17,959 nucleotides of DNA from Candidatus Aenigmatarchaeota archaeon (GCA_015520105.1 WAQT01000043.1:1-17959); one strand, 5' to 3'; counted from the first letter of the stretch, positions 1-6,583 are shown. The notes: generated by a model not told the origin, from the letters alone. Made by a program: numbers and translations.

Positions 1-107
1 CAGTCAGAATACCTCCTTATATCATTCTGAAGGCTGCAAGGCTGTAGCAGCTCCCATGAACAAGCCACTTTTTCAGACTGTTCCGCACAACCGCTGCACT
101 GATTCAT
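1..107 (-). CDS. Partial open frame after the methyltransferase, unrecognised
   Basis: An ATG at 107-105 overlaps the methyltransferase stop in an ATGA arrangement. The frame then stays open for 35 codons to the left edge. The visible peptide begins MNQCSGCAEQ and is cysteine-rich, with Cys at residues 4, 7, 16 and 24. The ATGA coupling and the absence of a stop are the only support. Against it, a strong Shine-Dalgarno sequence (AAGGAGGT) lies inside the frame at 11-18, as if another gene began just beyond the edge. This may therefore be a very short peptide or a non-coding frame. No function can be assigned. Confidence 0.35.
   Translation of the reverse strand, partial: MNQCSGCAEQSEKVACSWELLQPCSLQNDIRRYSD
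11..18 (-). promoter_or_regulatory. Strong Shine-Dalgarno site for a gene beyond the left edge
   Basis: On the minus strand the sequence reads AAGGAGGT, close to a full complement of the archaeal 16S 3' end. Ten nucleotides follow to the window edge without ATG or GTG, so the gene it serves should start at or just past the edge. That would extend the minus-strand operon by at least one gene. Confidence 0.5.
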
Positions 108-799
108 TCCGGCTTGATGAATTCAAATATTATATACGCCGGATTCCTGCTCTCAAAAACCATATTTCTCTTCTTTGCCTCTTCCAGCGAAATCCTCGGC
201 TCGCACAATCTCACAAGGCGGAAGCCTTTTGAAGAGAAAAGATCAATGTATCTGGACAATGGGCGATGATAATATTTGACAGAGGTTTTCCTGCCTTTAA
301 GATTATATAACGTCGCCTCAATCTTCCGGGTCTCGAAATAACTGAAGTCCGCCGGTATCTTATGTCTCACCCATTTCGATTCGTCCTTCTGTATTTCTGT
401 TGTAGGATGAACATCAGAGACTATAAACCTTCCATTCTTTCTAAGCCATGCATAAACTCTCCCGGCAAGCCTGCTTATCTCTCTGTCATTCAGGAAAAGG
501 AAAACCATTGAAGAATATACTATGTCGAACTGCTCATTATCAAATTTCAGGTCAAGCACGTCTTTGCACCAGTACGTTCCTCCCCTGCTTCTGGCAATCT
601 CTATCACATCGCGGTCCTTATCCACGCCTATTATGTTTGCACCCCTCCTGTGCAGAACGGAAGTTATAGTTCCGTCTCCGCATCCAAGGTCAAGCACGTC
701 TTTTCCCTTCACGCCTCCTATCATTCTCAGAATGCAGGGATTAACCAGTATATCGCTAGGAATGACGGATTCTTTCTTATTCCAGAAATCCGCTGGCAT
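104..799 (-). CDS. Class I SAM-dependent methyltransferase
   Basis: A Rossmann-fold methyltransferase of 231 residues. The SAM-binding motif I is LDLGCGDG at residues 36-43, and the acidic ribose-binding residue is Asp60 in GVDKD. Motif-II/III-like strands follow (FDIVYSS, then FIVSDVHP). The C-terminal part (YYHRPLSRY, then PAYIIFEF) resembles family members that act on small molecules or tRNA, but the substrate cannot be read. I chose the ATG at 799. An in-frame TTG at 832 would overlap the rpo3 stop and has an AAGGAG too close to it, so a 242-residue form is possible. It is the last complete gene of the minus-strand ribosomal/rpo3 operon. There is no sign of truncation, and all motifs look intact. 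Confidence 0.8.
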   Translation of the reverse strand: MPADFWNKKESVIPSDILVNPCILRMIGGVKGKDVLDLGCGDGTITSVLHRRGANIIGVDKDRDVIEIARSRGGTYWCKDVLDLKFDNEQFDIVYSSMVFLFLNDREISRLAGRVYAWLRKNGRFIVSDVHPTTEIQKDESKWVRHKIPADFSYFETRKIEATLYNLKGRKTSVKYYHRPLSRYIDLFSSKGFRLVRLCEPRISLEEAKKRNMVFESRNPAYIIFEFIKPE

Positions 800-828
800 G
801 TTAATTATTTTGCGGATGTTATAATAAA

Positions 829-1620
829 TCAAAGCTCCTTGACCTTCTTCCTGAATTCCTGCGCCTTGGCCTCGAGAATCTCCGCGGCCTTCGAGACTAT
901 GTAAGGGGCCGGAAGGCCTGACACGCTCTCCACCCTGAACAGGAACTTCTCCGGGTTGAGCTTCACCTTCACGGCATCCGAGAATTCCTCGGCCTGCCTG
1001 ACCTCGTCAGCCTTGAACGGGTCTGCAAGGACGAGCTTTCCGGCCCTGACCTCAACCACTCCCTTCGGGAGAGAGGACGCTATCCTTTTCAGCTCCTTCT
1101 CCGGGGTTCCCTTCTTCACCTCTATCTCCGGATAGTACTGGTAGCTCGCTATCGCTGCCTGCCACTTGGCATGCTCGGTTCCCCTTCCGAGGCGGGCGAC
1201 AGCCTCAAGCTTTATGCTCTGGCCTTCGAGAAGCTCCACTATGGGAAAGTCCGGGCTCACAGGCTTCACGTCCCTGTTTGAGGACTTCATGTCTCCGGAA
1301 TAGACCGTGCAGGGGCCTGTCCTCTCGAGGGCGAAGACTACCTGGCAGTTCGGGCAACCGGAACCCTCGCACTTGCATTCCTCCTGAAGGTTGAACTTTG
1401 CGGGGTCAAAGGAAAGGGGAATAAGGCCGAGGCGGTGCGCCACAACCTCGTCAAAAAGAGCGGAGTTGTTTTTGTGAATCTCCACCCAGTCTACGGCGAG
1501 CGTGGGGACCTCTGAAATCATTATTCTCCTGAGCGAGTTCGCGAACGCCGGAGTGGCTCCCTCGAGAACGAACCTGAGGACAGGCTCCCTCTTCTTTGAT
1601 ATCATTGAAATCTTCATCAT
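829..1620 (-). CDS. rpo3: DNA-directed RNA polymerase subunit Rpo3 (RpoD)
   Basis: The archaeal counterpart of eukaryotic Rpb3 and one half of bacterial alpha. It pairs with Rpo11 to nucleate polymerase assembly. At 263 residues it is family length. The N-terminal dimerisation segment is clear (ANSLRRIMISEVPT, residues 27-40), followed by HRLGLIPL. A zinc-loop pattern CxCx4CxxC is at Cys82, 84, 89 and 92. The downstream D3 insertion region (about 155-225) has no cysteines, so the ferredoxin-like Fe-S cluster found in some archaeal Rpo3 proteins is absent. The start overlaps the nusA stop as ATGATGA, and a second ATG at 1617 is equally usable. Normally rpo3 sits with uS13-uS4-uS11. Here it follows eL30-nusA, showing rearrangement. 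Confidence 0.95.
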   Translation of the reverse strand: MMKISMISKKREPVLRFVLEGATPAFANSLRRIMISEVPTLAVDWVEIHKNNSALFDEVVAHRLGLIPLSFDPAKFNLQEECKCEGSGCPNCQVVFALERTGPCTVYSGDMKSSNRDVKPVSPDFPIVELLEGQSIKLEAVARLGRGTEHAKWQAAIASYQYYPEIEVKKGTPEKELKRIASSLPKGVVEVRAGKLVLADPFKADEVRQAEEFSDAVKVKLNPEKFLFRVESVSGLPAPYIVSKAAEILEAKAQEFRKKVKEL

Positions 1621-2021
1621 ATCAGCCTCAATCTCTCTATGTTAAGGTGTCTCTTGAGCAGCTCCTTTATTGCCTTTATGTTCTCTCCGTTCTTTCCTAT
1701 CACAGCGGTCTTTTCCTTCGGGGAAACGCTGACTGTCACAGACCTGTTCTTTATCTCAAGGCTCTTTATCCCCGGTATGAGGTTCCTTATGAATTCCTCC
1801 GGGACCCTGCTGTACTCGAAGACTTTGACGTTCCTCTCGAGTATCTTTCTTATCTCCTTTATGTTGGAGCCGTTCTTTCCTATCGCCGCGCCTATCCTGT
1901 TAGGCTCCACCACGAAATACGCGCTATTCTCGCTTATTATGCAGTCTTTGGGATGGACTCTTGTTATCTTTTCAAAGAGCGCTATCGTCCTTATCACATC
2001 GGTGTCCAGCTTTATAGCCAT
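1617..2021 (-). CDS. nusA: Archaeal NusA-like transcription factor (two KH domains)
   Basis: A short archaeal NusA of 134 residues made only of tandem KH RNA-binding domains. The GxxG loops are GKNG at residues 48-51 and GKNG at 109-112. The bacterial N-terminal polymerase-binding and S1 domains are absent, as usual in archaea. I use the ATG at 2021, which gives MAIKLDTDVI and has GGAG five nucleotides upstream. A longer frame starting at 2081 would overlap the eL30 gene and has no family-like sequence before this Met. It lies 31 nt after eL30 and overlaps rpo3 by four bases. The eL30-nusA pairing is conserved in archaea, usually next to rpoA. It probably acts on nascent RNA in termination or antitermination. 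Confidence 0.93.
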   Translation of the reverse strand: MAIKLDTDVIRTIALFEKITRVHPKDCIISENSAYFVVEPNRIGAAIGKNGSNIKEIRKILERNVKVFEYSRVPEEFIRNLIPGIKSLEIKNRSVTVSVSPKEKTAVIGKNGENIKAIKELLKRHLNIERLRLI

Positions 2022-2052
2022 TGTATCTCCATTATACTTTATCAGCTTATAT

Positions 2053-2322
2053 TTATTTCTGAGCAGCGAGACCAACCACAAGGATGCCGAAGGGCTTTCC
2101 GCATATCTCTCCGAGCTGGAGGGAGTTGCCCTTGAACTCCTTTACTGATATTCCTGACAGCGCAGAGTATGACAGTATGTCCTTCTTCATGCTCTCCGGA
2201 ACGTTGGAAGCATGCACAACAGAGCTGACCTTGCCGTTCTTCATGCTCCTGAGAACGGAGTTTGTTCCTATCACTATCCTCTTCTCCTTCACTGCCTTCT
2301 TTATATCGCTCTCTATGCCCAT
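2053..2322 (-). CDS. rpl30e: Large-subunit ribosomal protein eL30
   Basis: A member of the L7Ae/eL30 RNA-binding family (89 residues, family length). Characteristic elements are IVIGTNSVLRSMKNGK, ASNVPESMKKDI, LSGI near residue 56, and LGEICGKPFGILV near the C-terminus. It is eL30 rather than L7Ae, judging by the GTNSVL and LCGKPF-type motifs and the neighbouring nusA. A GAGGG SD overlaps the uS8 stop, giving a gap of only nine nucleotides. Its place directly after uS8 is unusual, because uL6 normally follows uS8. Confidence 0.93.
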   Translation of the reverse strand: MGIESDIKKAVKEKRIVIGTNSVLRSMKNGKVSSVVHASNVPESMKKDILSYSALSGISVKEFKGNSLQLGEICGKPFGILVVGLAAQK

Positions 2323-2331
2323 GACAATCCC

Positions 2332-2718
2332 TCAGTACACGTAGCCGAGCAGTCGCCCTCCAACCCTTTTCTTAATAGCTTCCTTTTGGTCCATTATTCC
2401 CTTCGAGGTCGTGAGTATCAGTATTCCGACATTGTAGGCCGGGAGGAATCTCTTCTCCCAGTTGTATATCTCATCCTTCTTGACCGAGAACCTTGGCTTT
2501 ATGACATTGCAGTCGTTTATCCTGCCCGCGAGATGGACCCTGAACCTTCCTCCCTTTCCGTCGTCTATGTGCTCGAAGTTCCCTATGTACTTGTGCCTCT
2601 GCATCACCTTAAGGACGCCTTCTATGAGTTTTGATGCCGGCATCTCGCACACCCTTCTTCCTATCCTTTCTGTGTTCTTCATTATGCAGAACGCATCCGC
2701 GAGATTGTCATGCCTCAT
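2332..2718 (-). CDS. rps8: Small-subunit ribosomal protein uS8
   Basis: A 16S rRNA-binding protein of the central domain. The 128 residues match the archaeal length. Family signatures are the N-terminal DNLADAFCIMKNTE, the RINDCNVIKPRF segment, and a C-terminal ILTTSKGIMDQKEA followed by GGRLLGYVY. The start ATG has GAGGTG five nucleotides upstream. It follows uS14 after a nine-nucleotide gap, as in the conserved spc order. In bacteria S8 represses its own operon, but I see no comparable site here. Confidence 0.97.
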   Translation of the reverse strand: MRHDNLADAFCIMKNTERIGRRVCEMPASKLIEGVLKVMQRHKYIGNFEHIDDGKGGRFRVHLAGRINDCNVIKPRFSVKKDEIYNWEKRFLPAYNVGILILTTSKGIMDQKEAIKKRVGGRLLGYVY

Positions 2719-2727
2719 TCAACCACC

Positions 2728-2964
2728 TCATGAAAACTTCCTGAAACCGAGCTTCTCGGCCTCCTCTCTGAAGCACTGCCTGCAGTACAGCAGACCGTAC
2801 TTCACTATCACGCCGTTCCTTTTCCCGCACTTCCTGCAGGGATGCGTATTCTTCCCGAATTTCCTATCCTTTCCTTTGTTGAATCTCTCAAGCCTCGATA
2901 TCTTCACCGGCTTGTGCTCCACCTGCTTTCTTATCTTGTCGTACGGCATGCCATCAAACCTCAT
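2728..2964 (-). CDS. rps14: Small-subunit ribosomal protein uS14 (zinc form)
   Basis: The core of about 50 residues holds the zinc-binding pairs CRKC and CRQC, ending EEAEKLGFRKFS, which is typical of archaeal uS14. It carries an N-terminal extension of roughly 25 residues compared with the usual short form. Two starts are possible. The ATG at 2964 overlaps the uL5 stop as ATGA (78 residues) but has its AGGAG only one base away. The ATG at 2949 (73 residues, MPYDKIRKQ) has GAGGT at good spacing. The true start is undecided. It lies between uL5 and uS8 as in other archaea. Confidence 0.95.
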   Translation of the reverse strand: MRFDGMPYDKIRKQVEHKPVKISRLERFNKGKDRKFGKNTHPCRKCGKRNGVIVKYGLLYCRQCFREEAEKLGFRKFS

Positions 2965-3473
2965 GCTCCTTCTATCTTAACCCCCAGATTGCTTGCGGCC
3001 CACTCCATTGCCTCTTCCCTTGTTATCCTGTGGCTCCTTCCTACCTGCGACCTTCTGAACCTTCTCCTCTTCACCCTGAATCCAGGCCTTTCCAGAGTGA
3101 CGCACACATCGAATCCGAGTATCCCTATGTCAGGGTCGTACTTCATTCCGGGAATGTCTATGTACTCCTTTATGCCAAAGGAGAAGTTTCCGTTCGAGTC
3201 GAACTGGGAGGCCTTGAGCTTTCCGTCGTTCGCCTTCACAAGCTTCTGGAGAATCTCGAAGGCCTTCTCTCCCCTCAGGGTGACCTTCACTCCTATCGGC
3301 CTGTTTTTGGCAACCCCGAACGTGCTTCTCTTGTGCGTGTGCGTCACCACAACCTTCGCGCCCTCTGCTATCTTTTCTATCATCATCTTTGACCTCTCAA
3401 GCTTCTCTCCAGCTTCCCCAGCGCCCACGTTGAGCGTCACCTTCTCGAGCCGTATCTCTCTCATAGGGTTCAT
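2961..3473 (-). CDS. rpl5: Large-subunit ribosomal protein uL5
   Basis: A 5S rRNA-binding protein of the central protuberance. Family motifs include IRLEKVTLNVGAGE near the N-terminus, THTHKRSTFGVAKNRPIG in the middle, and the C-terminal DVCVTLERPGFRVKRRR followed by RSHRITREEA. I place the start at 3473 (MNPMREIRL, 170 residues), where a perfect GGAGG lies six bases upstream and the eS4 stop is one base away. A longer frame from 3539 only adds a basic stretch that is eS4 sequence in another frame. The order eS4-uL5-uS14 is conserved. Confidence 0.96.
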   Translation of the reverse strand: MNPMREIRLEKVTLNVGAGEAGEKLERSKMMIEKIAEGAKVVVTHTHKRSTFGVAKNRPIGVKVTLRGEKAFEILQKLVKANDGKLKASQFDSNGNFSFGIKEYIDIPGMKYDPDIGILGFDVCVTLERPGFRVKRRRFRRSQVGRSHRITREEAMEWAASNLGVKIEGA

Positions 3474-3474
3474 A

Positions 3475-4203
3475 TCAGGCCTCCTTCTTTTCCGGTTTGG
3501 GTTTCTTTTCGGATTTTGCTGCGCCTGAATACTCCCCAACGAACACGTATTCGAGCGGGGTCTTTATCTCCTTCCCGTCTTCGGACTCTATGATAGCGAT
3601 GCTCTTCTCAAGCATGGTCTTCCTCTTTATTATGTCCTTTATCCTTCCCTTCACACCCTTGTTCCTGCCAGCGACTATCAGCGCAGGCGAGTCCTTCGCG
3701 AGCCTGAAATGCTTTTCAATCCTCTGGTCAGGAAGCGAGAGAAGAAGGGAATCTCCTACGCTGTACATGTTCCTCTTGAGGAGTATGTTCCTTCCGTCAT
3801 GGAGGTTGAGCTGAGTCAGACCTCCCTTCACAACGGTCTTTCCTGTTATCCTGCAAAGCTTCCTGCCGGCTTCGCCCTGACCTATGCTTTCGAGGAAGAG
3901 TCCGGCAGAGTTCACTCCCACCCTGAACGCCTCCTTCGTGGAAGGTATCTCTATGGTGTCCATGAGGCCCACGGGAAACCTCGGGTCCTTCCTCTCCTTC
4001 CTGTCCACGAGTATTTTCCCCGATGTTATGGCCGAATCCGCCTCCTTTGCTGTCTCCGCGTATCCGAGAACATCCCTTAGAACCACCCTGAGGGGTATGC
4101 AGTTCCTCATGGAGTGCGGTCCCGGGACAGGCCGGACTGCGTATTTCCTCTCCTTTCTGGAGAGGGGCCAGAACTTCGGCATGCCGTGTCTCTTGAGATA
4201 CAT
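3475..4203 (-). CDS. rps4e: Small-subunit ribosomal protein eS4
   Basis: An archaeal/eukaryotic-specific S4e protein (242 residues). The N-terminal block KRHGMPKFWPLSRKERKY, an S4-type RNA-binding domain around residues 40-100 (PLRVVLRDVLGYAETAKEA, then GKILVDRK), and a C-terminal KOW-like stretch (ALIVAGRNKGVKGRI) are all present. It ends in a short Lys/Pro/Glu-rich tail (residues 227-242) that looks like a lineage-specific addition. The start follows directly after the uL24 stop with a GGGTGAG SD. It sits between uL24 and uL5, its normal archaeal position. Confidence 0.97.
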   Translation of the reverse strand: MYLKRHGMPKFWPLSRKERKYAVRPVPGPHSMRNCIPLRVVLRDVLGYAETAKEADSAITSGKILVDRKERKDPRFPVGLMDTIEIPSTKEAFRVGVNSAGLFLESIGQGEAGRKLCRITGKTVVKGGLTQLNLHDGRNILLKRNMYSVGDSLLLSLPDQRIEKHFRLAKDSPALIVAGRNKGVKGRIKDIIKRKTMLEKSIAIIESEDGKEIKTPLEYVFVGEYSGAAKSEKKPKPEKKEA

Positions 4204-4746
4204 TTACTCACCCTTTTTGCTTTTGTCCGTCTTCTTGGCCTTCTTCTTTATTTCGGCTGATGATTCTGAATTCCCGGATTTTTCCTTTCTGGCAGGCTTT
4301 TCCTTTGCAGTCTTCTTTGCCTCCTCACCGCCTTTCTTTTCCTTCTTCCCGATCTTTCCGGAACCTGCGGACCTCTCTATTATCGCCTGCCTCCTCTTGT
4401 CATCGAGCACGGCCTTTGTTATGATAAGATTGGAAGGGCTCAGGGGTACATGAACCTCGGAGCCGTCGACTTTCTTCCTCTTCACCTCGTCAACATAAAC
4501 CTTAAGCTTTGAGAGGTCCACCCTTTCCACTGTTCCGGCAACGCCCTTGAAAGAGCCTTTCATCACCCTGACGCTGTCGCCCTTCCTTACAGGAAGGCTT
4601 CTCTTTCCGTACCTCTCCCTCAGCTCCCTGGAGAGGTGGACCGATACGAGCTTCTGCCTCACATGAAGGGGAGCGTTCGCGACGTATTTCCTCTGCTTCC
4701 TCGGCTGCACGCTGCTTGCCCAGTTTCTTGACCATTCCTGCTTCAT
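4204..4746 (-). CDS. rpl24: Large-subunit ribosomal protein uL24 with long basic tail
   Basis: An assembly initiator on 23S rRNA. The KOW domain is at about residues 53-85 (RKGDSVRVMKGSFKG, then VYVDEVKRKK), and the archaeal N-terminus has SSVQPRKQRKY. After residue 125 there is a Lys/Glu/Ser-rich, low-complexity tail of about 55 residues that exceeds most archaeal homologues. I use the ATG at 4746, which has GGTGAT four bases upstream. An in-frame GTG at 4755 would add three residues but lies inside that SD. The total is 180 residues. It lies between uL14 and eS4 as expected. Confidence 0.95.
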   Translation of the reverse strand: MKQEWSRNWASSVQPRKQRKYVANAPLHVRQKLVSVHLSRELRERYGKRSLPVRKGDSVRVMKGSFKGVAGTVERVDLSKLKVYVDEVKRKKVDGSEVHVPLSPSNLIITKAVLDDKRRQAIIERSAGSGKIGKKEKKGGEEAKKTAKEKPARKEKSGNSESSAEIKKKAKKTDKSKKGE

Positions 4747-4755
4747 GAAAATCAC

Positions 4756-5154
4756 CTATACGACCATGCTCGCTATCTTTCCGAGTGCCGGATATCTTTC
4801 CACAACCTCCCTTGCTACAGGGCCTTTTATGATGCTTCCCTTTGGCTCGAACTTCTCGTTCACCAGCACTGCTGCATTGTCCTCGAACCTTATTCTCGTT
4901 CCGTCAGGCCTCCTGTATTCCTTTCTCTGCCTGATTATGACCGCCTTGTGAACCTCGTGCCTGACCTTCTCGTTTCCCTTCACCACCCTGCAGTTCACGA
5001 AGCTCGCAACTCCTGCCGAGGGCTTTGTCCTTCTCTTTCCCTTATAGCCCCTTACGGATATGATCTGTATCTCCTTGGCGCCGCTGTTGTCAGCGCACAC
5101 CAGAACAGCGCCGACAGGAAGGGGTTTTGTTATCCTGCTCGATACGGCCTTCAT
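4756..5154 (-). CDS. rpl14: Large-subunit ribosomal protein uL14
   Basis: A 23S rRNA-binding protein at the subunit interface. Signature stretches are VLVCADNSGAKEIQIISVRG, KGKRRTKPSAGVAS, VIIRQRKEYRRPDGT and EDNAAVLVNEKFEPKGS. The start at 5154 (MKAVSSRI, 132 residues) has GGTGAT four bases upstream, the same layout as at uL24. The ATG at 5160, overlapping the uS17 stop, is an alternative that adds two residues. The order uS17-uL14-uL24 is the conserved one. Confidence 0.97.
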   Translation of the reverse strand: MKAVSSRITKPLPVGAVLVCADNSGAKEIQIISVRGYKGKRRTKPSAGVASFVNCRVVKGNEKVRHEVHKAVIIRQRKEYRRPDGTRIRFEDNAAVLVNEKFEPKGSIIKGPVAREVVERYPALGKIASMVV

Positions 5155-5159
5155 AACCA

Positions 5160-5504
5160 TCACCTGATGACCTCAACCACCACGAACTTCTTGGTCTTTG
5201 AGAGCGGCCTGCACTCCGCTATCACGACCCTGTCTCCCTCCTTGGCCTTCATGCATGAAGGGTTGTGGGCCGCCACTCTTGATTTCCTCCTCTCGTACCT
5301 CTGGTATTTGGGGACGTATCTGTGGTAGCCCCACTCCACGATAACAGTTCCTGCTGTCTTTGCAGACCTGACCGTTCCTCTGAACACCTTCCCCCTCACG
5401 GGCATCTTTCCGTGCCACGCGCACCTCTCGTCATCGCATGACGCCTGAGGCGGGGAAGCGTCTATTCCTATGGACTTCTTTGCCTTGATTTCCTTCTCCG
5501 GCAT
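5160..5504 (-). CDS. rps17: Small-subunit ribosomal protein uS17
   Basis: An OB-fold 16S rRNA-binding protein of 114 residues with the archaeal N-terminal extension (SCDDERCAWHGKMPVRG), then GTVRSAKTAGTVIVEW, YQRYERRKSR and GDRVVIAECRPLSKTKKF. The ATG at 5504 is chosen because GAGGT lies five bases upstream. A TTG at 5510 is the only longer option. It is the first gene of the ribosomal operon here, so the usual upstream neighbours uS3, uL29 and rnp1 are not directly joined. A structured leader and TATA box precede it. Confidence 0.97.
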   Translation of the reverse strand: MPEKEIKAKKSIGIDASPPQASCDDERCAWHGKMPVRGKVFRGTVRSAKTAGTVIVEWGYHRYVPKYQRYERRKSRVAAHNPSCMKAKEGDRVVIAECRPLSKTKKFVVVEVIR

Positions 5505-5700
5505 GTTCAACCTCTGAAATGACTATGGATTGCGCAGAGCATAATGCTTCGCAGCGCTCTTCAGAAACCAGAGCCTCTCTACCTTCTCCACGCATGAAGG
5601 CGCGACCTGCGCTGAAATTCAGGTATCAGCCACCGCCTGCGTTGTTGAGCAAGGCGAAGCGTGAAGGTAGGTAACTCGGCTTCCAAAGCTGTTCACAATA
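5505..5700 (-). other. Structured 5' leader of the uS17 ribosomal operon
   Basis: About 190 nt without a reading frame lie between the presumed transcription start (near 5695) and the uS17 ATG. It can fold. CTACCTT (5579-5585) pairs with AAGGTAG (5664-5670), and CACGC (5589-5593) with GCGTG (5659-5663), separated by a three-base bulge. Inside are a hairpin CGCCTGC/GCAAGGCG (5634-5640 with 5649-5656) and a weaker ACCTG/CAGGT hairpin (5605-5609 with 5620-5624), giving a multi-branched element. A second hairpin (TGCG/CGCA around AGCA/TGCT, 5531-5553) ends shortly before the SD. I do not recognise an RNA family. An autoregulatory protein-binding site or an embedded small RNA are both possible. 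Confidence 0.45.
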
Positions 5701-5713
5701 TATGCGGTAATGT

Positions 5714-5730
5714 ATTTATAAATATATAAA
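5714..5730 (-). promoter_or_regulatory. TATA box of the uS17 operon
   Basis: On the minus strand the A/T stretch TTTATATATTTATAAA lies in otherwise mixed sequence upstream of uS17. A start about 25 nt downstream would fall near 5690-5700 and give a long structured leader. This is the only good promoter seen for the large ribosomal operon. Confidence 0.55.
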
Positions 5731-5759
5731 GATTCTGGCTTTTCCTGCTCCTGAATCTT
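5729..5759 (-). terminator. Possible terminator hairpin behind the phosphoesterase gene
   Basis: An inverted repeat AAGATTC (5729-5735) and GAATCTT (5753-5759) with a 17-nt loop is followed on the minus strand by T/A-rich sequence. A second small hairpin, CTCCG-GAGC-CGGAG at 5762-5775, directly touches the phosphoesterase stop codon. The pair could end that transcript just before the ribosomal promoter. Hairpins are not required for archaeal termination, so confidence is modest. Confidence 0.35.
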
Positions 5760-5775
5760 CTCTCCGGAGCCGGAG

Positions 5776-6537
5776 TTAAAGTGTATGGTATCTCAATACA
5801 GGGCATTTCTCTCCAGGAATCTGGGTATCAATGGTTGCAAAGAATCCGTCAAACAGCGCTCCGGGGTTTATAGTGTGTTTCCTGTGCCCGAATAAGCGAT
5901 AAGCCGACCCGTTCTCAGGCGCATAAGCAACAATTCCCTTATCAGGGTCATCATAGACGTAGAGCGGGTCGTGGTCATGCCCCCTGACCATCACTCTGTA
6001 CCCTTTCCTGCCCATTGCCTCAAAGTTCTTGCGATAGTCTTCCTTTGTTTTAAGACGCAGCCACAAGTCTTTTATATCCTCAGGGCATGCAGGGAAGCTT
6101 GACAAATCACCGTCATACGCGCCGTGAATGATTATGGTTCTGTATTCGCTGCCAAACCTTTCTTTGTCGAGATATGTCCGCACTCTGTTGTTCGTATAGA
6201 AGCCTTCGGGATTGACGAGTTTATCAATATAGTCTCTTGCCTCACTGTCTTCCATCAGTTCCCGATGAAGCTCATAACTGCTCTTTCCCTGCCTTCTCAA
6301 CGCGCCGGATGTTATTGGCAGATTGTTCAGAATCGCATGGTCATGGTTTCCCGGCACTTTGATAACGCTCTTTCCATTCTCCATGTATCTCTCTTCCAGG
6401 GCCATGAACTGGCGGATTGTTTTTGCCCGGTCAAAGTCTCCTGTGCATATCAGAACATCAGGATTCTCGAAATCCAACGCCCTCTCGAGGTCTTTCAATT
6501 CTTCTCCGTGAATGTCTCCGAATATGGCGTATTTCAT
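5776..6537 (-). CDS. Calcineurin-like metallophosphoesterase
   Basis: A 253-residue phosphoesterase with the complete metal-binding set: GDIH (Asp8, His10), GDF (Asp34), GNHD (Asn64, His65), HG at His138, and GHDH at His187 and His189. It should bind two metal ions and cleave a phosphoester, but the substrate is not evident. It has its own TATA box and an SD (AGAGGCGAT) four bases before the ATG. It sits between the RNase P gene rnp1 and uS17, which are neighbours in many archaea, so it looks inserted into that old linkage. No signal peptide or membrane segment is seen, so it should be cytoplasmic. Confidence 0.88.
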   Translation of the reverse strand: MKYAIFGDIHGEELKDLERALDFENPDVLICTGDFDRAKTIRQFMALEERYMENGKSVIKVPGNHDHAILNNLPITSGALRRQGKSSYELHRELMEDSEARDYIDKLVNPEGFYTNNRVRTYLDKERFGSEYRTIIIHGAYDGDLSSFPACPEDIKDLWLRLKTKEDYRKNFEAMGRKGYRVMVRGHDHDPLYVYDDPDKGIVAYAPENGSAYRLFGHRKHTINPGALFDGFFATIDTQIPGEKCPVLRYHTL

Positions 6538-6569
6538 ATCAATCGCCTCTGATAATTATTGAATAATTG

Positions 6570-6583
6570 GTATTTAAATATTT
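6570..6583 (-). promoter_or_regulatory. TATA box of the phosphoesterase gene
   Basis: AATATTTAAATAC on the minus strand is centred about 39 nt before the phosphoesterase ATG at 6537. A start near 6550 would leave a short leader containing the SD AGAGGCGAT (6542-6550). This separates the gene from the upstream rnp1 unit. Confidence 0.45.

Noticed and set aside
1560..1573. Repeat CCTCGAGAACGAAC shared with 13227-13240
   Set aside because: Both copies lie in coding sequence of unrelated proteins (rpo3 and the cupin) and reflect preferred Leu/Glu codons. There is no further extension of the match.
2022..2081. Longer NusA start 20 codons upstream
   Set aside because: It would overlap eL30, lacks family sequence, and the ATG at 2021 has a proper SD.
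2842..3528. Long plus-strand open frame of 228 codons opposite uS14 and uL5
   Set aside because: It is antisense to clear uL5/uS14 sequence with SD and overlaps typical of genes. The product is Leu/Ser/Phe-rich with no family motif, an effect of codon bias on the opposite strand.
5511..5700. tRNA, 5S rRNA, SRP RNA or RNase P RNA in the uS17 leader
   Set aside because: I found no T-loop GTTCRANNC, no 5S consensus, no SRP domain-IV loop and no RNase P core motifs. The structure is described instead as an unassigned leader.
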